NCBI GenBank assembly: GCA_946481965.1
Contig: CAMLPN010000004.1
Span: 1 to 64,000, forward strand
Source of the DNA: an uncultured Neisseriaceae bacterium
GTDB taxonomy: Bacteria > Pseudomonadota > Gammaproteobacteria > Burkholderiales > Neisseriaceae
DNA: 64,000 nt
Direction of reading: 5' to 3'
Position numbers and translations under genes: made by a program. Below the pieces are notes generated by a model that was not told where the DNA came from, ran no database searches, and was given only the letters and a program-made list of their open reading frames with translations. Shown here piece by piece: positions 40,250 through 52,300 of the stretch (its first letter is position 1; each line of letters begins with the position of its first letter).

Positions 40250-42859
40250 ATGAGCAAACCGACTTTGACACCGATGATGTCGCAATACATGTCGATAAAA
40301 GCCGACCATCAAGATAAATTATTATTTTACCGGATGGGGGACTTCTATGAACTGTTTCTGGAAGATGCTGTGGAAGCGGCACGTTTACTTGATATTACTC
40401 TGACTACCCGCGGACAAATAAATGGCGAACCCATTAAAATGGCGGGAGTGCCCTATCATGCAGTTGAACAATATCTGGCTAAACTGGTAAAACAAGGTAA
40501 AAGCGTAGCCATCTGTGAACAGGTCGGAGAAGTTGGTGCAGTAAAAGGGCCGGTAGAACGCAAAGTTGTCCGCATCGTTACCCCCGGTACGCTAACTGAC
40601 AGTGCACTGCTGGAAGATAAAGAAACCAATCGCATTGCTGCATTATATTTTTATAAGAAACACATTGGTTTAGCGTGGTTATCACTACAAAGTGGGGAAT
40701 TTCGCTGCAAAATCATTACACCGGAAGCCGTAACACATGAACTGGCTCGTTTGCAGGCTGCGGAAATACTGCTCTCTGATCAAACACAAGACAGATTAGA
40801 CCTAAGCGGCTATCGACAACAACTAACCCGTCTACATGGCTGGCAATTTGCTGCTGATACCGGGACACGATTAATTCAACGCTATTTCGGCAGTCAGGAT
40901 TTACGTGCTTTTGGTTTAGTGCCGGGTGAACATGATGCAGCTATAGGAGCTGCTGGTGCACTGCTTAACTATGTACAGCAGACACAAATGCAACTACCGC
41001 AACATTTGGATAGCCTGACTCTGGAACAGGAAACCACATATATTGGCATGGATGCGTCTACCCGACGCAATCTGGAATTAACCCAGACCCTAAGTGGCCA
41101 AAAAGCACCAACTTTATTCTCTGTTTTAGATCATTGCGCCACCCATATGGGCAGTCGTTTACTGGCTCAGTGGTTACATCAACCATTACGCCAGCAAAAA
41201 CATATCGTGGCTCGGCAAAAAGCCACTGAGGCACTTATTGCCCATCGGGATGCTATTACAGCCATGTTAAAACAGGTGGCAGATATTGAGCGAATTGCTG
41301 CACGGATTGCTATTGGCAGTGCACGACCACGGGATTTATCAGCTTTGCGCGATAGTCTGCATACATTGGCCGATTTCCAGCTAGCAAGCAGCACCGAAAG
41401 CTCACTGGTACAAACTTTATTTGAACAATTCCCACCGGCTAAAGCGGTGGCTGAGCAATTAACAGCAGCCATCATGCCAGAACCAGCCATCTGGCTACGT
41501 GACGGTGGAGTAATCAACAACAACTACAATCAGCAATTGGATGAATTACGTCGCCTGCAAGATCATGGCGATGACTTTCTGCAACAATTGGAAGCTCGTG
41601 AACGGGAACGTACCGGTCTGACCAGTTTAAAAGTAGAATTTAATCGCGTGCACGGCTTTTATATAGAACTGAGTAAAGCCCAATCAGAACAAGCACCGGC
41701 TGATTATCAACGTCGCCAGACCTTAAAAAATGCCGAGCGTTATATCACTCCTGAGCTAAAAGATTTTGAAGAAAAAGTACTGGGGGCACAGCAAAATGCA
41801 CTTGCTTTAGAAAAGCGCCTCTACGATGCATTACTGACCGAATTACAAACTGCACTTCCCTTGCTACAACGCTGTGCTAAAGCAGCAGCTACTCTGGATG
41901 TGCTGACCACATTTGCTGCCTATGCCGCTCAGACAGATTATTGTTTTGCGCAACTGGTTAATTATCCGTGTTTACAAATCAAAAACGGACGTCACCCTGT
42001 TGTTGCTGCTCAAGTGGCACAATTTACTGCCAATGATACCCATTTGGACGACAAACATCGTTTAATGTTACTGACCGGGCCCAATATGGGCGGTAAATCT
42101 ACCTATATGCGTCAGGTAGCCCTGATTGTATTACTGGCACATATTGGTGCTCCCGTGCCAGCGCAACAGTGCACACTGGGACCATTTGATCAGATATTTA
42201 CCCGTATTGGTGCCTCTGATGATTTGGCTTCTAACCGTTCCACTTTTATGGTTGAAATGTCAGAAACGGCCTATATCCTGCATCATGCAACGGCACAGTC
42301 ATTAGTCCTGATGGACGAAGTTGGACGTGGTACTTCTACCTTTGATGGTTTGGCACTGGCTCAAGCTATCGCCGAACATTTGTTACAGAAAAATCGTAGC
42401 TATACTTTATTTGCCACACACTACTTTGAACTAACCCAATTACCGGAACAATTCAGCCACGCCTTTAACATGCATCTTTCGGCCATTGAGGATGGACAAG
42501 AAATTACTTTTCTGCACCATATTGAACCCGGCCCAGCCAGCAAAAGTTATGGTATTGCGGTGGCCAAATTAGCTGGCTTACCAAACCGTGCCCTTAATGC
42601 AGCCTATCGCCATCTACAGGCACTTGAGCAACATGCTGCCGCTAATCAGCCACAAATGGATATGTTTCAGTCCAAAACAGAAACCGATGCCGCGATAACT
42701 GATACTGATATGACACCAGCTGCTACTAATTCATCGCTACCAGAAGATCTGGGTGCAAAATTTACGGCTTTACATCCAGATGAATTAACACCAAAGGCAG
42801 CTCTGGATGCAGTTTATGAATTGGCACAGTGGTGGCAGAATTATCAGAAAAATTCCTGA
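40250..42859 (+). CDS. mutS: DNA mismatch repair protein MutS
   Basis: 869 aa; [38 protein letters not shown]. Confidence 0.98.
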   Translation: MSKPTLTPMMSQYMSIKADHQDKLLFYRMGDFYELFLEDAVEAARLLDITLTTRGQINGEPIKMAGVPYHAVEQYLAKLVKQGKSVAICEQVGEVGAVKGPVERKVVRIVTPGTLTDSALLEDKETNRIAALYFYKKHIGLAWLSLQSGEFRCKIITPEAVTHELARLQAAEILLSDQTQDRLDLSGYRQQLTRLHGWQFAADTGTRLIQRYFGSQDLRAFGLVPGEHDAAIGAAGALLNYVQQTQMQLPQHLDSLTLEQETTYIGMDASTRRNLELTQTLSGQKAPTLFSVLDHCATHMGSRLLAQWLHQPLRQQKHIVARQKATEALIAHRDAITAMLKQVADIERIAARIAIGSARPRDLSALRDSLHTLADFQLASSTESSLVQTLFEQFPPAKAVAEQLTAAIMPEPAIWLRDGGVINNNYNQQLDELRRLQDHGDDFLQQLEARERERTGLTSLKVEFNRVHGFYIELSKAQSEQAPADYQRRQTLKNAERYITPELKDFEEKVLGAQQNALALEKRLYDALLTELQTALPLLQRCAKAAATLDVLTTFAAYAAQTDYCFAQLVNYPCLQIKNGRHPVVAAQVAQFTANDTHLDDKHRLMLLTGPNMGGKSTYMRQVALIVLLAHIGAPVPAQQCTLGPFDQIFTRIGASDDLASNRSTFMVEMSETAYILHHATAQSLVLMDEVGRGTSTFDGLALAQAIAEHLLQKNRSYTLFATHYFELTQLPEQFSHAFNMHLSAIEDGQEITFLHHIEPGPASKSYGIAVAKLAGLPNRALNAAYRHLQALEQHAAANQPQMDMFQSKTETDAAITDTDMTPAATNSSLPEDLGAKFTALHPDELTPKAALDAVYELAQWWQNYQKNS

Positions 42860-42938
42860 TAAAACAGTCACAATCCATCATTGCAAATTTTTAGCTTGAC
42901 ATTATCTGTATCTTGCGTATAATTGTTTCCTTACCAGA

Positions 42939-43015
<77 letters not shown>

Positions 43016-43022
43016 GTTTTCT

Positions 43023-43055
43023 AAACGCCTTGTATTTTACAAGGCGTTTTGTTTT
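43023..43055 (+). terminator. Intrinsic terminator after tRNA-fMet
   Basis: AAACGCCTTG-tatttta-CAAGGCGTTTTGTTTT. Confidence 0.85.
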
Positions 43056-43288
43056 ATCTACTAAAATCATCCATACCAATTGTTAGCCTATCACTCAGTA
43101 AAGCTGGGTACAGAGTTGGTACATACCAAGCTATAATTAAAATCAGCATTATCTGTATCGCCAAAATATCACAACAAAATATCTCTATTCTGAAACTTCA
43201 TATTTACCGATAAGCAATAATCGCTGCTTAATGTTTTTATCAAGATGATGATTTTAATAATTGCCTAGCACAGTCAATTTTACTTATA

Positions 43289-43936
43289 TTAGTTCCGATA
43301 ATCTTTATTATCAGGATAAACCCATAATTTCTGATCATGTACTTCAGCCAGAAATACATCATCGAGTTTCTCCCCTAAGCGGTTTAATTCACTTTCTAAC
43401 CAATCCTCATCATAGCCCAATATCTTAAGATTATCCGTATTAACTACACTATTTTCAATGACCACAACCGCCATGGCCGGATCACCTTTTTTTACCACTG
43501 TCATCTGACCATTATATTCAAACCACACATCACTCAATATTTCCAAACTGGTATAACCGCGTTGGTGTAATAGCATAATAAAATCCCGTATGGATAGCCT
43601 TGCTTTGCGAAAATTTTGCGTCAACAGAATGCCATTCTGCATTAAGCGCACAGATGTACCATCCACGAAATCCTTAGCAAACGTACGCTGAAAAGTGATA
43701 TAGCGAACCAGTAACAATAATCCAGCCCAGAATGTAGCGGCAATTACTAATAATAAAAAGCTAATTGAAGGATTATATAAAGGACCGCCAATGATCGCCC
43801 CCAAAACCACATTACCAACCTGATCAATAGCCGATATCGGTGCCAGTGAACCTTTACCGGATAAATTGATATAAACCAACAAAATACAAAACGCCACCAG
43901 CATTTTAAAAATAATATTGATATAGATGGTATTCAT
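43289..43936 (-). CDS. DUF421/YetF-like membrane protein
   Basis: 215 aa; AISAIDQVGNVVLGAIIGGPLYNPSISF, C-terminal soluble domain KARLSIRDFIMLLHQRGY. Confidence 0.8.
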   Translation of the reverse strand: MNTIYINIIFKMLVAFCILLVYINLSGKGSLAPISAIDQVGNVVLGAIIGGPLYNPSISFLLLVIAATFWAGLLLLVRYITFQRTFAKDFVDGTSVRLMQNGILLTQNFRKARLSIRDFIMLLHQRGYTSLEILSDVWFEYNGQMTVVKKGDPAMAVVVIENSVVNTDNLKILGYDEDWLESELNRLGEKLDDVFLAEVHDQKLWVYPDNKDYRN

Positions 43937-44219
43937 CTGAGCTTCCTTTGTCTGTACGACAGGTGTCTTATCTGAACATAATTAATATGAATATTAATAA
44001 ACAGATGATCGGCTGATACATACTGATACTGTATCTGGTATATAACCAACAGACTATAATACCTGACTGATTTTTATAGATTTCTTACATTATTTTTCCT
44101 ATTTAGTTTTTTCAGGCTCAGATCAAAAAAATAATACCGTTAACAACTATTCCCCTTAATACATATAAATAATACAAAAGCATACAGGCACCAGTAATAT
44201 ACTGATTGCCTGCAAATAA

Positions 44220-44828
44220 TTATAATGGTCGGAAATCCATCTGCGTAAATACTCGTATCGGATTACCGCGGTCTATCTGATGATGATGTTTACGATGAAT
44301 AGCCTTATTGCGTGCCTGTAACTGCTGGGCCTGTTGTGCCAACTTTTGCTGCAACAGTACCATAGCCAATTTCTTATTGACATGCTGGCTACGCTCAGTT
44401 TGCACCTTAACACTTATACCACTGGCTACATGAGTTGCCCGGACTGCAGATTCGGTTTTATTAACATGTTGTCCACCCGCTCCAGATGCACGCATAGTTT
44501 CAAATACAATCTCATCAGAATACTGCTGTGTAACTGGTTCAAAACAACTGGCGCCGATAAACCAGTTTTTGCGTTTGTGCTGTGGCCGATAAGGGCTGCT
44601 GCAAATCCACTGAATAGTACCCTGCCACCTATTCGCTAGTGCTTTAACCTGATCACCCTCCAGAGCAATCAATACCGAACGCAGTCCACCTTTAGCTGCT
44701 TCCTGCTCTAGAACCTGTACCTCAACTTGCATTTGTTTGGCTTCATACTGTAATCGTGCTAATGCTTTTACTACAGCCAGACAGCACTCTGCCGGTCCGT
44801 AAGCAGAAGATAATTGTAATAATTGCAT
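44220..44828 (-). CDS. prfH: Peptide chain release factor H-like protein
   Basis: 202 aa; GGQ motif [21 protein letters not shown]; overlaps start of the rtcB-like gene. Confidence 0.92.
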   Translation of the reverse strand: MQLLQLSSAYGPAECCLAVVKALARLQYEAKQMQVEVQVLEQEAAKGGLRSVLIALEGDQVKALANRWQGTIQWICSSPYRPQHKRKNWFIGASCFEPVTQQYSDEIVFETMRASGAGGQHVNKTESAVRATHVASGISVKVQTERSQHVNKKLAMVLLQQKLAQQAQQLQARNKAIHRKHHHQIDRGNPIRVFTQMDFRPL

Positions 44829-45964
44829 TATCTTTTCTCCGTACGAACTTTATAAGTAATCACTGGCTTAAAGCGTGCCACAGGTCGAATCAATTGCGCC
44901 TGAACCATAGCAGCAATCACACTTTCGATCGGTTTATATGCCTGAGGAGCCTCTTCATACAGTAGCTCCCGATCACAACAGATAACCCGACTACCCTGTG
45001 CTGTACGTGTTAGCTGTTCAGCGGTATAACATCCTGTTAGTCGACCTTTGCAAGTAGAACGCTGCCATTTACGTCCTGCTCCATGTGCCAGAGAATACAG
45101 AGAAAGTGCAGTATTCAGAGGCTGGACAAGATAAGTGAAATCACCACGCGACCCGGGAATAATCACCAGCCCCTTAGTAGCAGGTGCTGCTCCTTTACGG
45201 TGCAACCAGCCCCATTCACCATCAATGGCAACAGACTCAATAAAATTGTGGCTGATATCAACCAGTTTTTGCCCCTGCACACGCAGATTGGCCAGTATGC
45301 GTCGAGCAATCAATTCTCGATTTTGCTGTGCATACTCCAGTGCATGATTGTGTTGCGTAATATATGCACTGCCGGCAGTACTATCAGCGATTAAACCCTG
45401 ATGGCCATACTGGCGCATATGTTCATTCAGAATCATACCGCCTAAACCACGTGAGCCACTATGTACCATCAATTGCAAATGCTGAGCATTCAGGCTGATG
45501 TGCTGCGCAATTTCCGGCGCATAAATCGTTTCCAGCATTTGTAACTCGGCAAAATGATTGCCACTGCCAATAGTTCCGCAAGCATAGGTATGATCATTAA
45601 GTGGTCGTATTTCCGGCCATAAATCGATACATTCCGACGCAGATAATGGCTGGTCAATATTACCAAACCGTTTCACCAGCTTGCCCTGATTCATAGCACG
45701 GATTTTTACCGTGGTTTGCCATAAGCTCATTCCACAACCAATATCACCACCAATTAAGGCAGGATAAAGATAGTTTGTAGTGTAAAAAGCCGCGCCTATC
45801 GGACAAGCACGACCAGGGTGTAGATCTGGCATACCAGCTACGTACTTGATACCTGGCAATGTTGCTGTTGTTTGTAGTTGTCGGATGGCCTCGCCTTCCA
45901 ACCAGAGTTCTGGTGAAGTTATCAGAGTAATATTGTCAGCCAACCGTTGAATAGAATTGCCCAT
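44828..45964 (-). CDS. rtcB: RtcB-family RNA 3'-phosphate ligase (PrfH-associated RtcB2 type)
   Basis: [57 protein letters not shown]. Confidence 0.92.
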   Translation of the reverse strand: MGNSIQRLADNITLITSPELWLEGEAIRQLQTTATLPGIKYVAGMPDLHPGRACPIGAAFYTTNYLYPALIGGDIGCGMSLWQTTVKIRAMNQGKLVKRFGNIDQPLSASECIDLWPEIRPLNDHTYACGTIGSGNHFAELQMLETIYAPEIAQHISLNAQHLQLMVHSGSRGLGGMILNEHMRQYGHQGLIADSTAGSAYITQHNHALEYAQQNRELIARRILANLRVQGQKLVDISHNFIESVAIDGEWGWLHRKGAAPATKGLVIIPGSRGDFTYLVQPLNTALSLYSLAHGAGRKWQRSTCKGRLTGCYTAEQLTRTAQGSRVICCDRELLYEEAPQAYKPIESVIAAMVQAQLIRPVARFKPVITYKVRTEKR

Positions 45965-46578
45965 TCTGATCCATTCCAATTATTTTAATTTTAATAATGA
46001 GCAGGCAATAGTGAACCATATTCATCCGAGATGAACAGGATTTGCATGCTGAATAATAAATTGGCAGGCCGTAGCCAAGGATCAGGAGATGATTAGCCCA
46101 GAAAAGACCTGCAAGGAACTGATAATACAAACATAACTTTTCCTTTCCATTGCAGTGTTGATAAATTGAAGAGTACAGCAATGTAAATGATGTTTTACAT
46201 AGAGTCAAATATTTTAATTAATTGTATTCATGTTAGCTGATCATCAGTGCCATATTGTCGCTAGTTCACTACGGTATGGTAGTTATTGTCAAATAAGGGA
46301 ATCACACAGTATCAGTAATCAGAGAATACAGCATCTGAAGGCTGGATCTGTGAAATAACTATATGTGCCTATTCTTGTTATCGCTGAATTTCGCCTTTGA
46401 TATTTATTTTATATCGCTAATTTCGTATTTCTGTATTTTCTGTTTTTTATATATGCTTTTATTAGGTTCTACTCAAGCACCATTTATGCATTTAAATTTC
46501 AGAGAATGATGATGGCAAATTATGAATCATTTATTTCTGATCTTGCCCAGAAAATAGCTGTACCGGCTTAGGATACTC

Positions 46579-47457
46579 ATGATGAAAAAAATTTCTTTAT
46601 ATACCATTACTTTTGCTTGTTTTGCTTTATGTATTTTATATTTATACGGAAGGGGGGATATGGCCAACTCAACAACGACCGGAGCAACTGCATCCAGAGC
46701 AACTTCATCCAAAGCATCAACAGATAAATCTGCCGGATTAACCGCTGTAGCATCTTCTTTTAATGCGCCCACAGGTATTGCTTTTGATAGCTCAGGTGCC
46801 ATGTATGTTACCAACTGGTCTGGTAATTCAATCACCAGAATAACAGCTAACGGAGAGCGTAAAACGATTTATTCTAATATTTCCTCTCCTGCTGGTATCG
46901 TAATTGATGCACAAGATAATATTTATGTATCATCATATAGTGATGATTATATTCTCAAAATCACTGCTGACGGCAAAGCTGAAAAAATTTCTGATGGCTA
47001 CCATACCCCGACAGGTATTGCCTTTTCCAATTCAGGAAAATTGCTGATTACTAACCGCTCAACCGGAGAAATTGTGGCCCTAGACTTAAATAACGGTCGC
47101 AAAGAAATTATTGCACGCGGTCTATCCACACCAGTTGGTGTAACACAGTTACCGGATGAAAGTTTGGTTGTTTCTCAGTATAGTGGTCGCCTGACCTTAG
47201 TTCGGCCAGATGGTCGGCAAGAAGAACTGGGTAGCGGTTTCAACCGACCGGGGGTAGGTATTGTCACCGTTTCACCAAATGTTGTTGCCGTGATTGATAA
47301 TGGCGCTGATATGGTACGCACCGTTGATATTAAAACCCGCAGGGTAAGTAATTTAGTTACCTCTTTACCTGGTGCAGTAGCGTTGACCCTACACAATAAT
47401 CGCTACTATATAGGTACATGGGGGGATGGTACTGTTTATGCATATAGTCCTAAATAG
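46579..47457 (+). CDS. Secreted or membrane-anchored NHL-repeat (beta-propeller) protein
   Basis: 292 aa; N-terminal TM; repeats FNAPTGIAFDSSGAMYVTNWSGNSITRI / YHTPTGIAFSNSGKLLITNRSTGEIV. Confidence 0.8.
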   Translation: MMKKISLYTITFACFALCILYLYGRGDMANSTTTGATASRATSSKASTDKSAGLTAVASSFNAPTGIAFDSSGAMYVTNWSGNSITRITANGERKTIYSNISSPAGIVIDAQDNIYVSSYSDDYILKITADGKAEKISDGYHTPTGIAFSNSGKLLITNRSTGEIVALDLNNGRKEIIARGLSTPVGVTQLPDESLVVSQYSGRLTLVRPDGRQEELGSGFNRPGVGIVTVSPNVVAVIDNGADMVRTVDIKTRRVSNLVTSLPGAVALTLHNNRYYIGTWGDGTVYAYSPK

Positions 47458-47503
47458 GATTCAAACTAGACATTAATTTCAATAAACTGTTCAAGCCAGT
47501 TTC

Positions 47504-47550
47504 TAAAACCAAACCTGAATAGCTACTAAAGCCATTCAGGTTTGGTTTTT
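47504..47550 (+). terminator. Intrinsic terminator after NHL-repeat gene
   Basis: AAAACCAAACCTGAAT...ATTCAGGTTTGGTTTTT hairpin. Confidence 0.8.
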
Positions 47551-47867
47551 ACATAAGCATTTGTTAATCATCGAACATCGATCCAGAAATTTTCTGATCA
47601 CAGAATTGTTACGTATGTATTTCCGACTATCAGTCAATTAAAAATCGTGTTAAACGACTATAGATTTGCCAGTACTCTGCCCATTTCATTAAAATCTCAG
47701 CGCATTGGAGACCTTAGGTTAGTACGTGGTTCAGTAAATACTCTTCACGACTAAACAATGTACCTTCTGTAAATGCTGTGTATTTGCTGGGAACATAGCC
47801 GTCAAACCAGTAATAGATTTGCGATAAAATACTTTTCCCGTTGTCGTTGCGGTTCAATTCATATAGC

Positions 47868-47962
47868 CTGCAAATATGCGTCTAGCAATCAATTCTTGAT
47901 TTTGCTGCGTCTATTCCAGTGCATGATAATGTATTACTAAGAAACATCGCTGTTCCTTTATG
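47868..47962 (-). pseudogene. Decayed fragment of an rtcB-like gene
   Basis: Matches rtcB at about 45290..45370 (TATGCGTC.AGCAATCAATTCT.GATTTTGCTG...CCAGTGCATGAT); translates HYHALE*TQQNQELIARRIFAGYMN vs [25 protein letters not shown]. Confidence 0.8.
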
Positions 47963-48521
47963 ACCTTTCTATTCAACATTAATTGACGGAAGGGCAATAT
48001 TATTATATTTAGGAAATCGATATTGTTCCCGAATGGTATCTAAATCCTCATCTGAACCAGCATAACGTTTTGCATGGTAAAAAAAAAAAAGCCTAGTAAC
48101 AAACACAGCACTATCTATATTTCATAGCAAATTCTTATTTGAAAAAACAGAATCAAAAATTTTTGCTTTATTTATTTTCTCAAAATTTGCTCATCACTTG
48201 GCATAATTATCAGCTCTCTGGCGAATGTTAATTTTCCGGCAATGATACAGGATTAATTTTATTGTTACTGCTGCGTGTTGAATTTGTTTCCTGAGAATTG
48301 AGATCCGAATAAGGCGATAAAAAGGCGATAAATTGGTTGGTTTGTTGACAATATCAACTGCAAATAAACCGGTTTTTATTTTGTTTAATATTTTTCGCTA
48401 AAAATTTTTTTAAAGATTTGGCTAACTATTTTTATGGATGTGTAATTTAATTTTAGCAAATCGGACTAATATTATAATAATTGAGCTGAATAATGATAAG
48501 ATTAAAATAAGGAGTGATTCC

Positions 48522-49142
48522 ATGGCACAATTTTTTGCAATTCATCCAACTGATCCGCAAGAGCGCCTGATTAATCAAGCAGCAGATATTGTTCGTAAAG
48601 GCGGGGTTATTGTTTATCCGACAGATTCGTGTTATGCACTTGGTTGTCAGCTGGGTAATAAGCAAGCGATGGAGCAGATTTTACGTATTCGTGATATTGA
48701 TCAAAAGCATCATTTGACACTAATGTGTCATGATCTGAGTCAGTTAGGCTTATATGCCAGAATTGACAATAGTCAGTATCGATTGCTTAAAGCGGCCACA
48801 CCCGGCAGCTATACATTTATTTTACAGGCCACTAAGGAAGTACCTGCGCGCACGCTGCATCCGAAACGCAAAACGATTGGCTTGCGTGTACCGGATAACC
48901 GCATTGCTCTATCTTTACTGCAAAATCTGGGTGAGCCAATGTTATCGTGCACGTTAATGTTGCCACACGAAGAGGAACCACTAACGGATCCTTACGAAAT
49001 TCGCGATCAGTTGGAGCATTCGGTAGATCTAGTGATTGATGGTGGCTGGTGCGGAACTGAGCCGACTACAGTAGTGGATATGACTGACGGAATCTCGCTG
49101 ATTCGTGCCGGTAAAGGTGATACGGCCATACTTGGTTTATAA
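48522..49142 (+). CDS. Sua5/YciO/YrdC-family protein (threonylcarbamoyl-AMP synthase-like)
   Basis: ATG at 48522 with aaggag RBS; GGVIVYPTDSCYALGCQLGNKQAMEQILRIRD. Confidence 0.88.
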   Translation: MAQFFAIHPTDPQERLINQAADIVRKGGVIVYPTDSCYALGCQLGNKQAMEQILRIRDIDQKHHLTLMCHDLSQLGLYARIDNSQYRLLKAATPGSYTFILQATKEVPARTLHPKRKTIGLRVPDNRIALSLLQNLGEPMLSCTLMLPHEEEPLTDPYEIRDQLEHSVDLVIDGGWCGTEPTTVVDMTDGISLIRAGKGDTAILGL

Positions 49143-49184
49143 ATTGCAAACTGGTACTATAGTTAGTTTGCGGCTTTTTATCGT

Positions 49185-49853
49185 TTGAAGGATATCCCAT
49201 TGGAGAATTTTGATTTCGCTATTTTGTTTCTGGCGATTTTACCCATTTTATTAACGATTACTTTTACAGTAGTCGCTTCTGGTTACGTGGCCAGATATTA
49301 TGGTGACCGCACAGCTGAGATAATGGGGCGGTTGACCATTAATCCATTAAAACATATTGATTTGATTGGCACGATTGTTTTACCGCTGATTATGTTTCTG
49401 GTATCGAACGGACAGTTTATATTTGGCTGGGGCAAGCCAATGCCTATTAATCCGCGAAATTTCCGCAATCATCGTATGGGTGCGCGCATGGTGGCTATTT
49501 CAGGCCCCATTGCCAGTTTGCTAATGTGTCTGGGCTGGACGCTGATTTTTATTTGCAGTTTATGGATGCCTGAATATTTTCAAAAACCAATGCAGATTAT
49601 GTCTGTTTTCGGGATTAAGTTTAATGCCATTTTCTGTGTTCTGAATCTGATACCGATTCCACCTCTGGATGGTGGACGTTTTGTTGATAGTTTTTTATCA
49701 GCAAAAGCATCTATGCAGTACCGCAAACTGGAACCATATGGTACCTGGATTATTTTATTACTGATGGCATCTGGTCTGTTGGGTTTTGTAATAAATCCCT
49801 TTATCCAGTTGATTCTCAATATTTGCAATTATTTAATTAGTCTTTTTGGCTAA
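49185..49853 (+). CDS. Site-2 protease family (M50) membrane metalloprotease-like protein (TTG start, possibly 49200)
   Basis: 222 aa; NLIPIPPLDGGRFVDSFLSA motif and membrane topology; canonical HExxH appears absent. Confidence 0.75.
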   Translation: MKDIPLENFDFAILFLAILPILLTITFTVVASGYVARYYGDRTAEIMGRLTINPLKHIDLIGTIVLPLIMFLVSNGQFIFGWGKPMPINPRNFRNHRMGARMVAISGPIASLLMCLGWTLIFICSLWMPEYFQKPMQIMSVFGIKFNAIFCVLNLIPIPPLDGGRFVDSFLSAKASMQYRKLEPYGTWIILLLMASGLLGFVINPFIQLILNICNYLISLFG

Positions 49854-49892
49854 GGATATTTCAGTCATTAATCTAACTAAATTAATAGTCAT

Positions 49893-49926
49893 ATAATAAC
49901 CGTAGACTTTATGCTGCGGTTATTTT
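49893..49926. terminator. Intrinsic terminator between convergent M50-like gene and prmC
   Basis: ATAACCGTAG-actttatg-CTGCGGTTATTTTTATTT. Confidence 0.75.
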
Positions 49927-49930
49927 TATT

Positions 49931-50791
49931 TCACTGTTTATTGGTGGGTGAACGACATAAGTGTTTAATCTGTCCGAGGGTAACGCGTTCTAATCCGGCC
50001 AGATCCACTAGGGTTTGGATATTTTCAAAACTATGTTGCGTTAAACAATCCCGCACTGCTCGTCCCTGATCATAACCATGTTCCAATAGTAACCAGCCAT
50101 TGTTATGTAAATAAGCCGGAGCACCCGCAATGATGGTTTCTAATGCAGTGAGACCATTATGATGATCGGTCAAGGCATGTTGAGGTTCAAATCGCAGGTC
50201 TCCCTGCAGTAGGTGCTCATCATTGACCGCAATATATGGCGGATTGGCTACGATAACATCAACACTATTTTTTGCTGGTTGTGGCTGCGCCTGAAACCAT
50301 GATCCCTGACCAAATTGTATGCTGGTTTTAAGGTTAGCAGCATTGTCTCTGGCGATTGCCAGTGCCTCTGCACTAATGTCTGTCGCCCATACTTGTGCAT
50401 CTGGTCGTTCACAGGCAATGGTAACAGCAATGGCACCGCTACCAGTCCCCAGATCCCATATGCAACCACCTTTAGGAAGATGACTTATGGCAGCTTCTAC
50501 TAAATGTTCTGTTTCTGGTCTGGGAATCAGCACTGCTTCTGAAACTTTAAAGCAACGTCCATAAAATTCGCGATGGCCAAGCAAATAGGCCAGTGGTTTA
50601 CCGGCTTTGCGACGTACTGCTTGCTGATTTAGCCATTGTTGCTCTGGCAAACTCAGTTTACGTGAGCCGTGGGCGATTATATATGAATGGGTTACCGAAA
50701 GAAGATGTTGTACCAACATTCGCCCTTCTATACGTGGTAAACCACATTGTTGTAACCATGACGTGATTGTGGCTGTCTCTTCGGTATGCAT
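49931..50791 (-). CDS. prmC: Release factor glutamine methyltransferase
   Basis: 286 aa; DLGTGSGAIAVTIA, VIVANPPYI (NPPY), PRPETEHLVE. Confidence 0.95.
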   Translation of the reverse strand: MHTEETATITSWLQQCGLPRIEGRMLVQHLLSVTHSYIIAHGSRKLSLPEQQWLNQQAVRRKAGKPLAYLLGHREFYGRCFKVSEAVLIPRPETEHLVEAAISHLPKGGCIWDLGTGSGAIAVTIACERPDAQVWATDISAEALAIARDNAANLKTSIQFGQGSWFQAQPQPAKNSVDVIVANPPYIAVNDEHLLQGDLRFEPQHALTDHHNGLTALETIIAGAPAYLHNNGWLLLEHGYDQGRAVRDCLTQHSFENIQTLVDLAGLERVTLGQIKHLCRSPTNKQ

Positions 50792-50812
50792 AAGTCAGAT
50801 GTAAAGCTTGAT

Positions 50813-52300
50813 TTATAATAAAAATAGGGTAGCTAGTCCAAGAAAAATAAAAAATCCACCAGAATCGGTAACAGCGGTAATCAATACGCTACTGCCCAGG
50901 GCAGGATCACGACCAGCTTTTTGCATCAATACCGGAATCAGCACGCCTACGGTAGCAGCCAGTAATAGATTGAGTGTCATCGCCGCGACCATAACCAGTC
51001 CGATGCCAATACTGTGGTAAAGGAAATAGGATACTATACCCATTACTGATCCCCAAATTAGGCCATTGACTAAAGCCACGCCCTCTTCTTTACGCAGTAA
51101 TCGCTTTGCCTGACTATTACTGATTTGCCCAGAAGCCATGGCACGCACTATCATGGTGATGGTCTGATTACCGGAATTACCACCTATACCGGCAACAATA
51201 GGCATTAATGTTGCCAGAGCAACGATTTTTTCGATTGAATGTTCGAACATACCAATAACACGGCTGGCTATAAAGGCGGTGCATAGGTTCACTGCTAACC
51301 AGATCCAGCGGTTTTTGACTGAATCTACGACAGGCGCAAATAAATCTTCCTCTTCACGCAGACCGGCCATATTCAGCATATCTGTTTCGGATTCTTCGCG
51401 GATCACGTCTACCATTTCGTCAATGGTAATACGACCAATCAGTTTTCGGTTATTATCAATAACGGGTGCAGTAACCAAATCGTAACGTTCGAATGCGGCT
51501 GCAGCTTCTTCTACATCATCTTCTGGACGGAAAGTAACCACATCATCGGCCATGACATCAGAAACTAATGATTCTGGATCTGAAACTAATAAACTTCGAA
51601 TGGGCAGCACACCCTGTAAAACGTCGTCTTCATCTACGACAAAAATTTTGTCAGTATGATCTGGCAAACGATCGAAACGCCGTAAATAGCGCAGAACCAC
51701 TTCACAGGTGACATCAGCACGAATGCTGACCAATTCAAAATCCATCAGGGCACCAACCTGATCATCTTCAAACGACATTGCCGCCGCAATTTGTGCCCGT
51801 TCTTCTTCATCACGGCTGCTTAGTGCTTCATACACTACCTGTCTAGGTAAATCCGGTGCTAGCTCGGCTAGTTCGTCTGCATCCAAATCATCAACAGCAG
51901 CTAACAGTTCCTGCTGTTCCATGTTTTCGATTAATGTTTCCCGAACCGGATCGGAAACTTCCAGCAATACTTCACCATCTTCAGCAGGTGCGGCCAGTTT
52001 CCACACCAGCATACGTTCTTCTAATGGTAAGGATTCCAGTAGTGTGGCTACATCTGCTGGGTGCAGATCATGTAATACGGCAATAAGTTCCTGTAAAGCT
52101 TGTTTTTGTTCTGTTATTTGTAATGAAGTCTGGTTATGAGAATGGATATCTTCAGCAACAGGTAACAATACGGCCACCAACTCACAAATGTGATCGGTAT
52201 CCAGATGGATTTGTTCCTGTTCATTGACACTACTATGGGTATCTTTCATTGTATCCATTATCCTTATTGCCTCCCGTGTAAACAGGAACATTACTATCAA
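50813..52300 (-). CDS. mgtE: Magnesium transporter MgtE (actual start probably downstream of 52300)
   Basis: MgtE N-domain, CBS pair, C-terminal TM domain with MPIVAGIGGNSGNQT. Confidence 0.95.
   Translation of the reverse strand: MIVMFLFTREAIRIMDTMKDTHSSVNEQEQIHLDTDHICELVAVLLPVAEDIHSHNQTSLQITEQKQALQELIAVLHDLHPADVATLLESLPLEERMLVWKLAAPAEDGEVLLEVSDPVRETLIENMEQQELLAAVDDLDADELAELAPDLPRQVVYEALSSRDEEERAQIAAAMSFEDDQVGALMDFELVSIRADVTCEVVLRYLRRFDRLPDHTDKIFVVDEDDVLQGVLPIRSLLVSDPESLVSDVMADDVVTFRPEDDVEEAAAAFERYDLVTAPVIDNNRKLIGRITIDEMVDVIREESETDMLNMAGLREEEDLFAPVVDSVKNRWIWLAVNLCTAFIASRVIGMFEHSIEKIVALATLMPIVAGIGGNSGNQTITMIVRAMASGQISNSQAKRLLRKEEGVALVNGLIWGSVMGIVSYFLYHSIGIGLVMVAAMTLNLLLAATVGVLIPVLMQKAGRDPALGSSVLITAVTDSGGFFIFLGLATLFLL

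Noticed and set aside
41179-41523. 114-aa minus ORF in mutS
   Set aside because: Shadow ORF in a strongly conserved coding region.
48079-48090. A12 homopolymer as possible phase-variable tract
   Set aside because: Lies in decayed intergenic sequence without an intact ORF.
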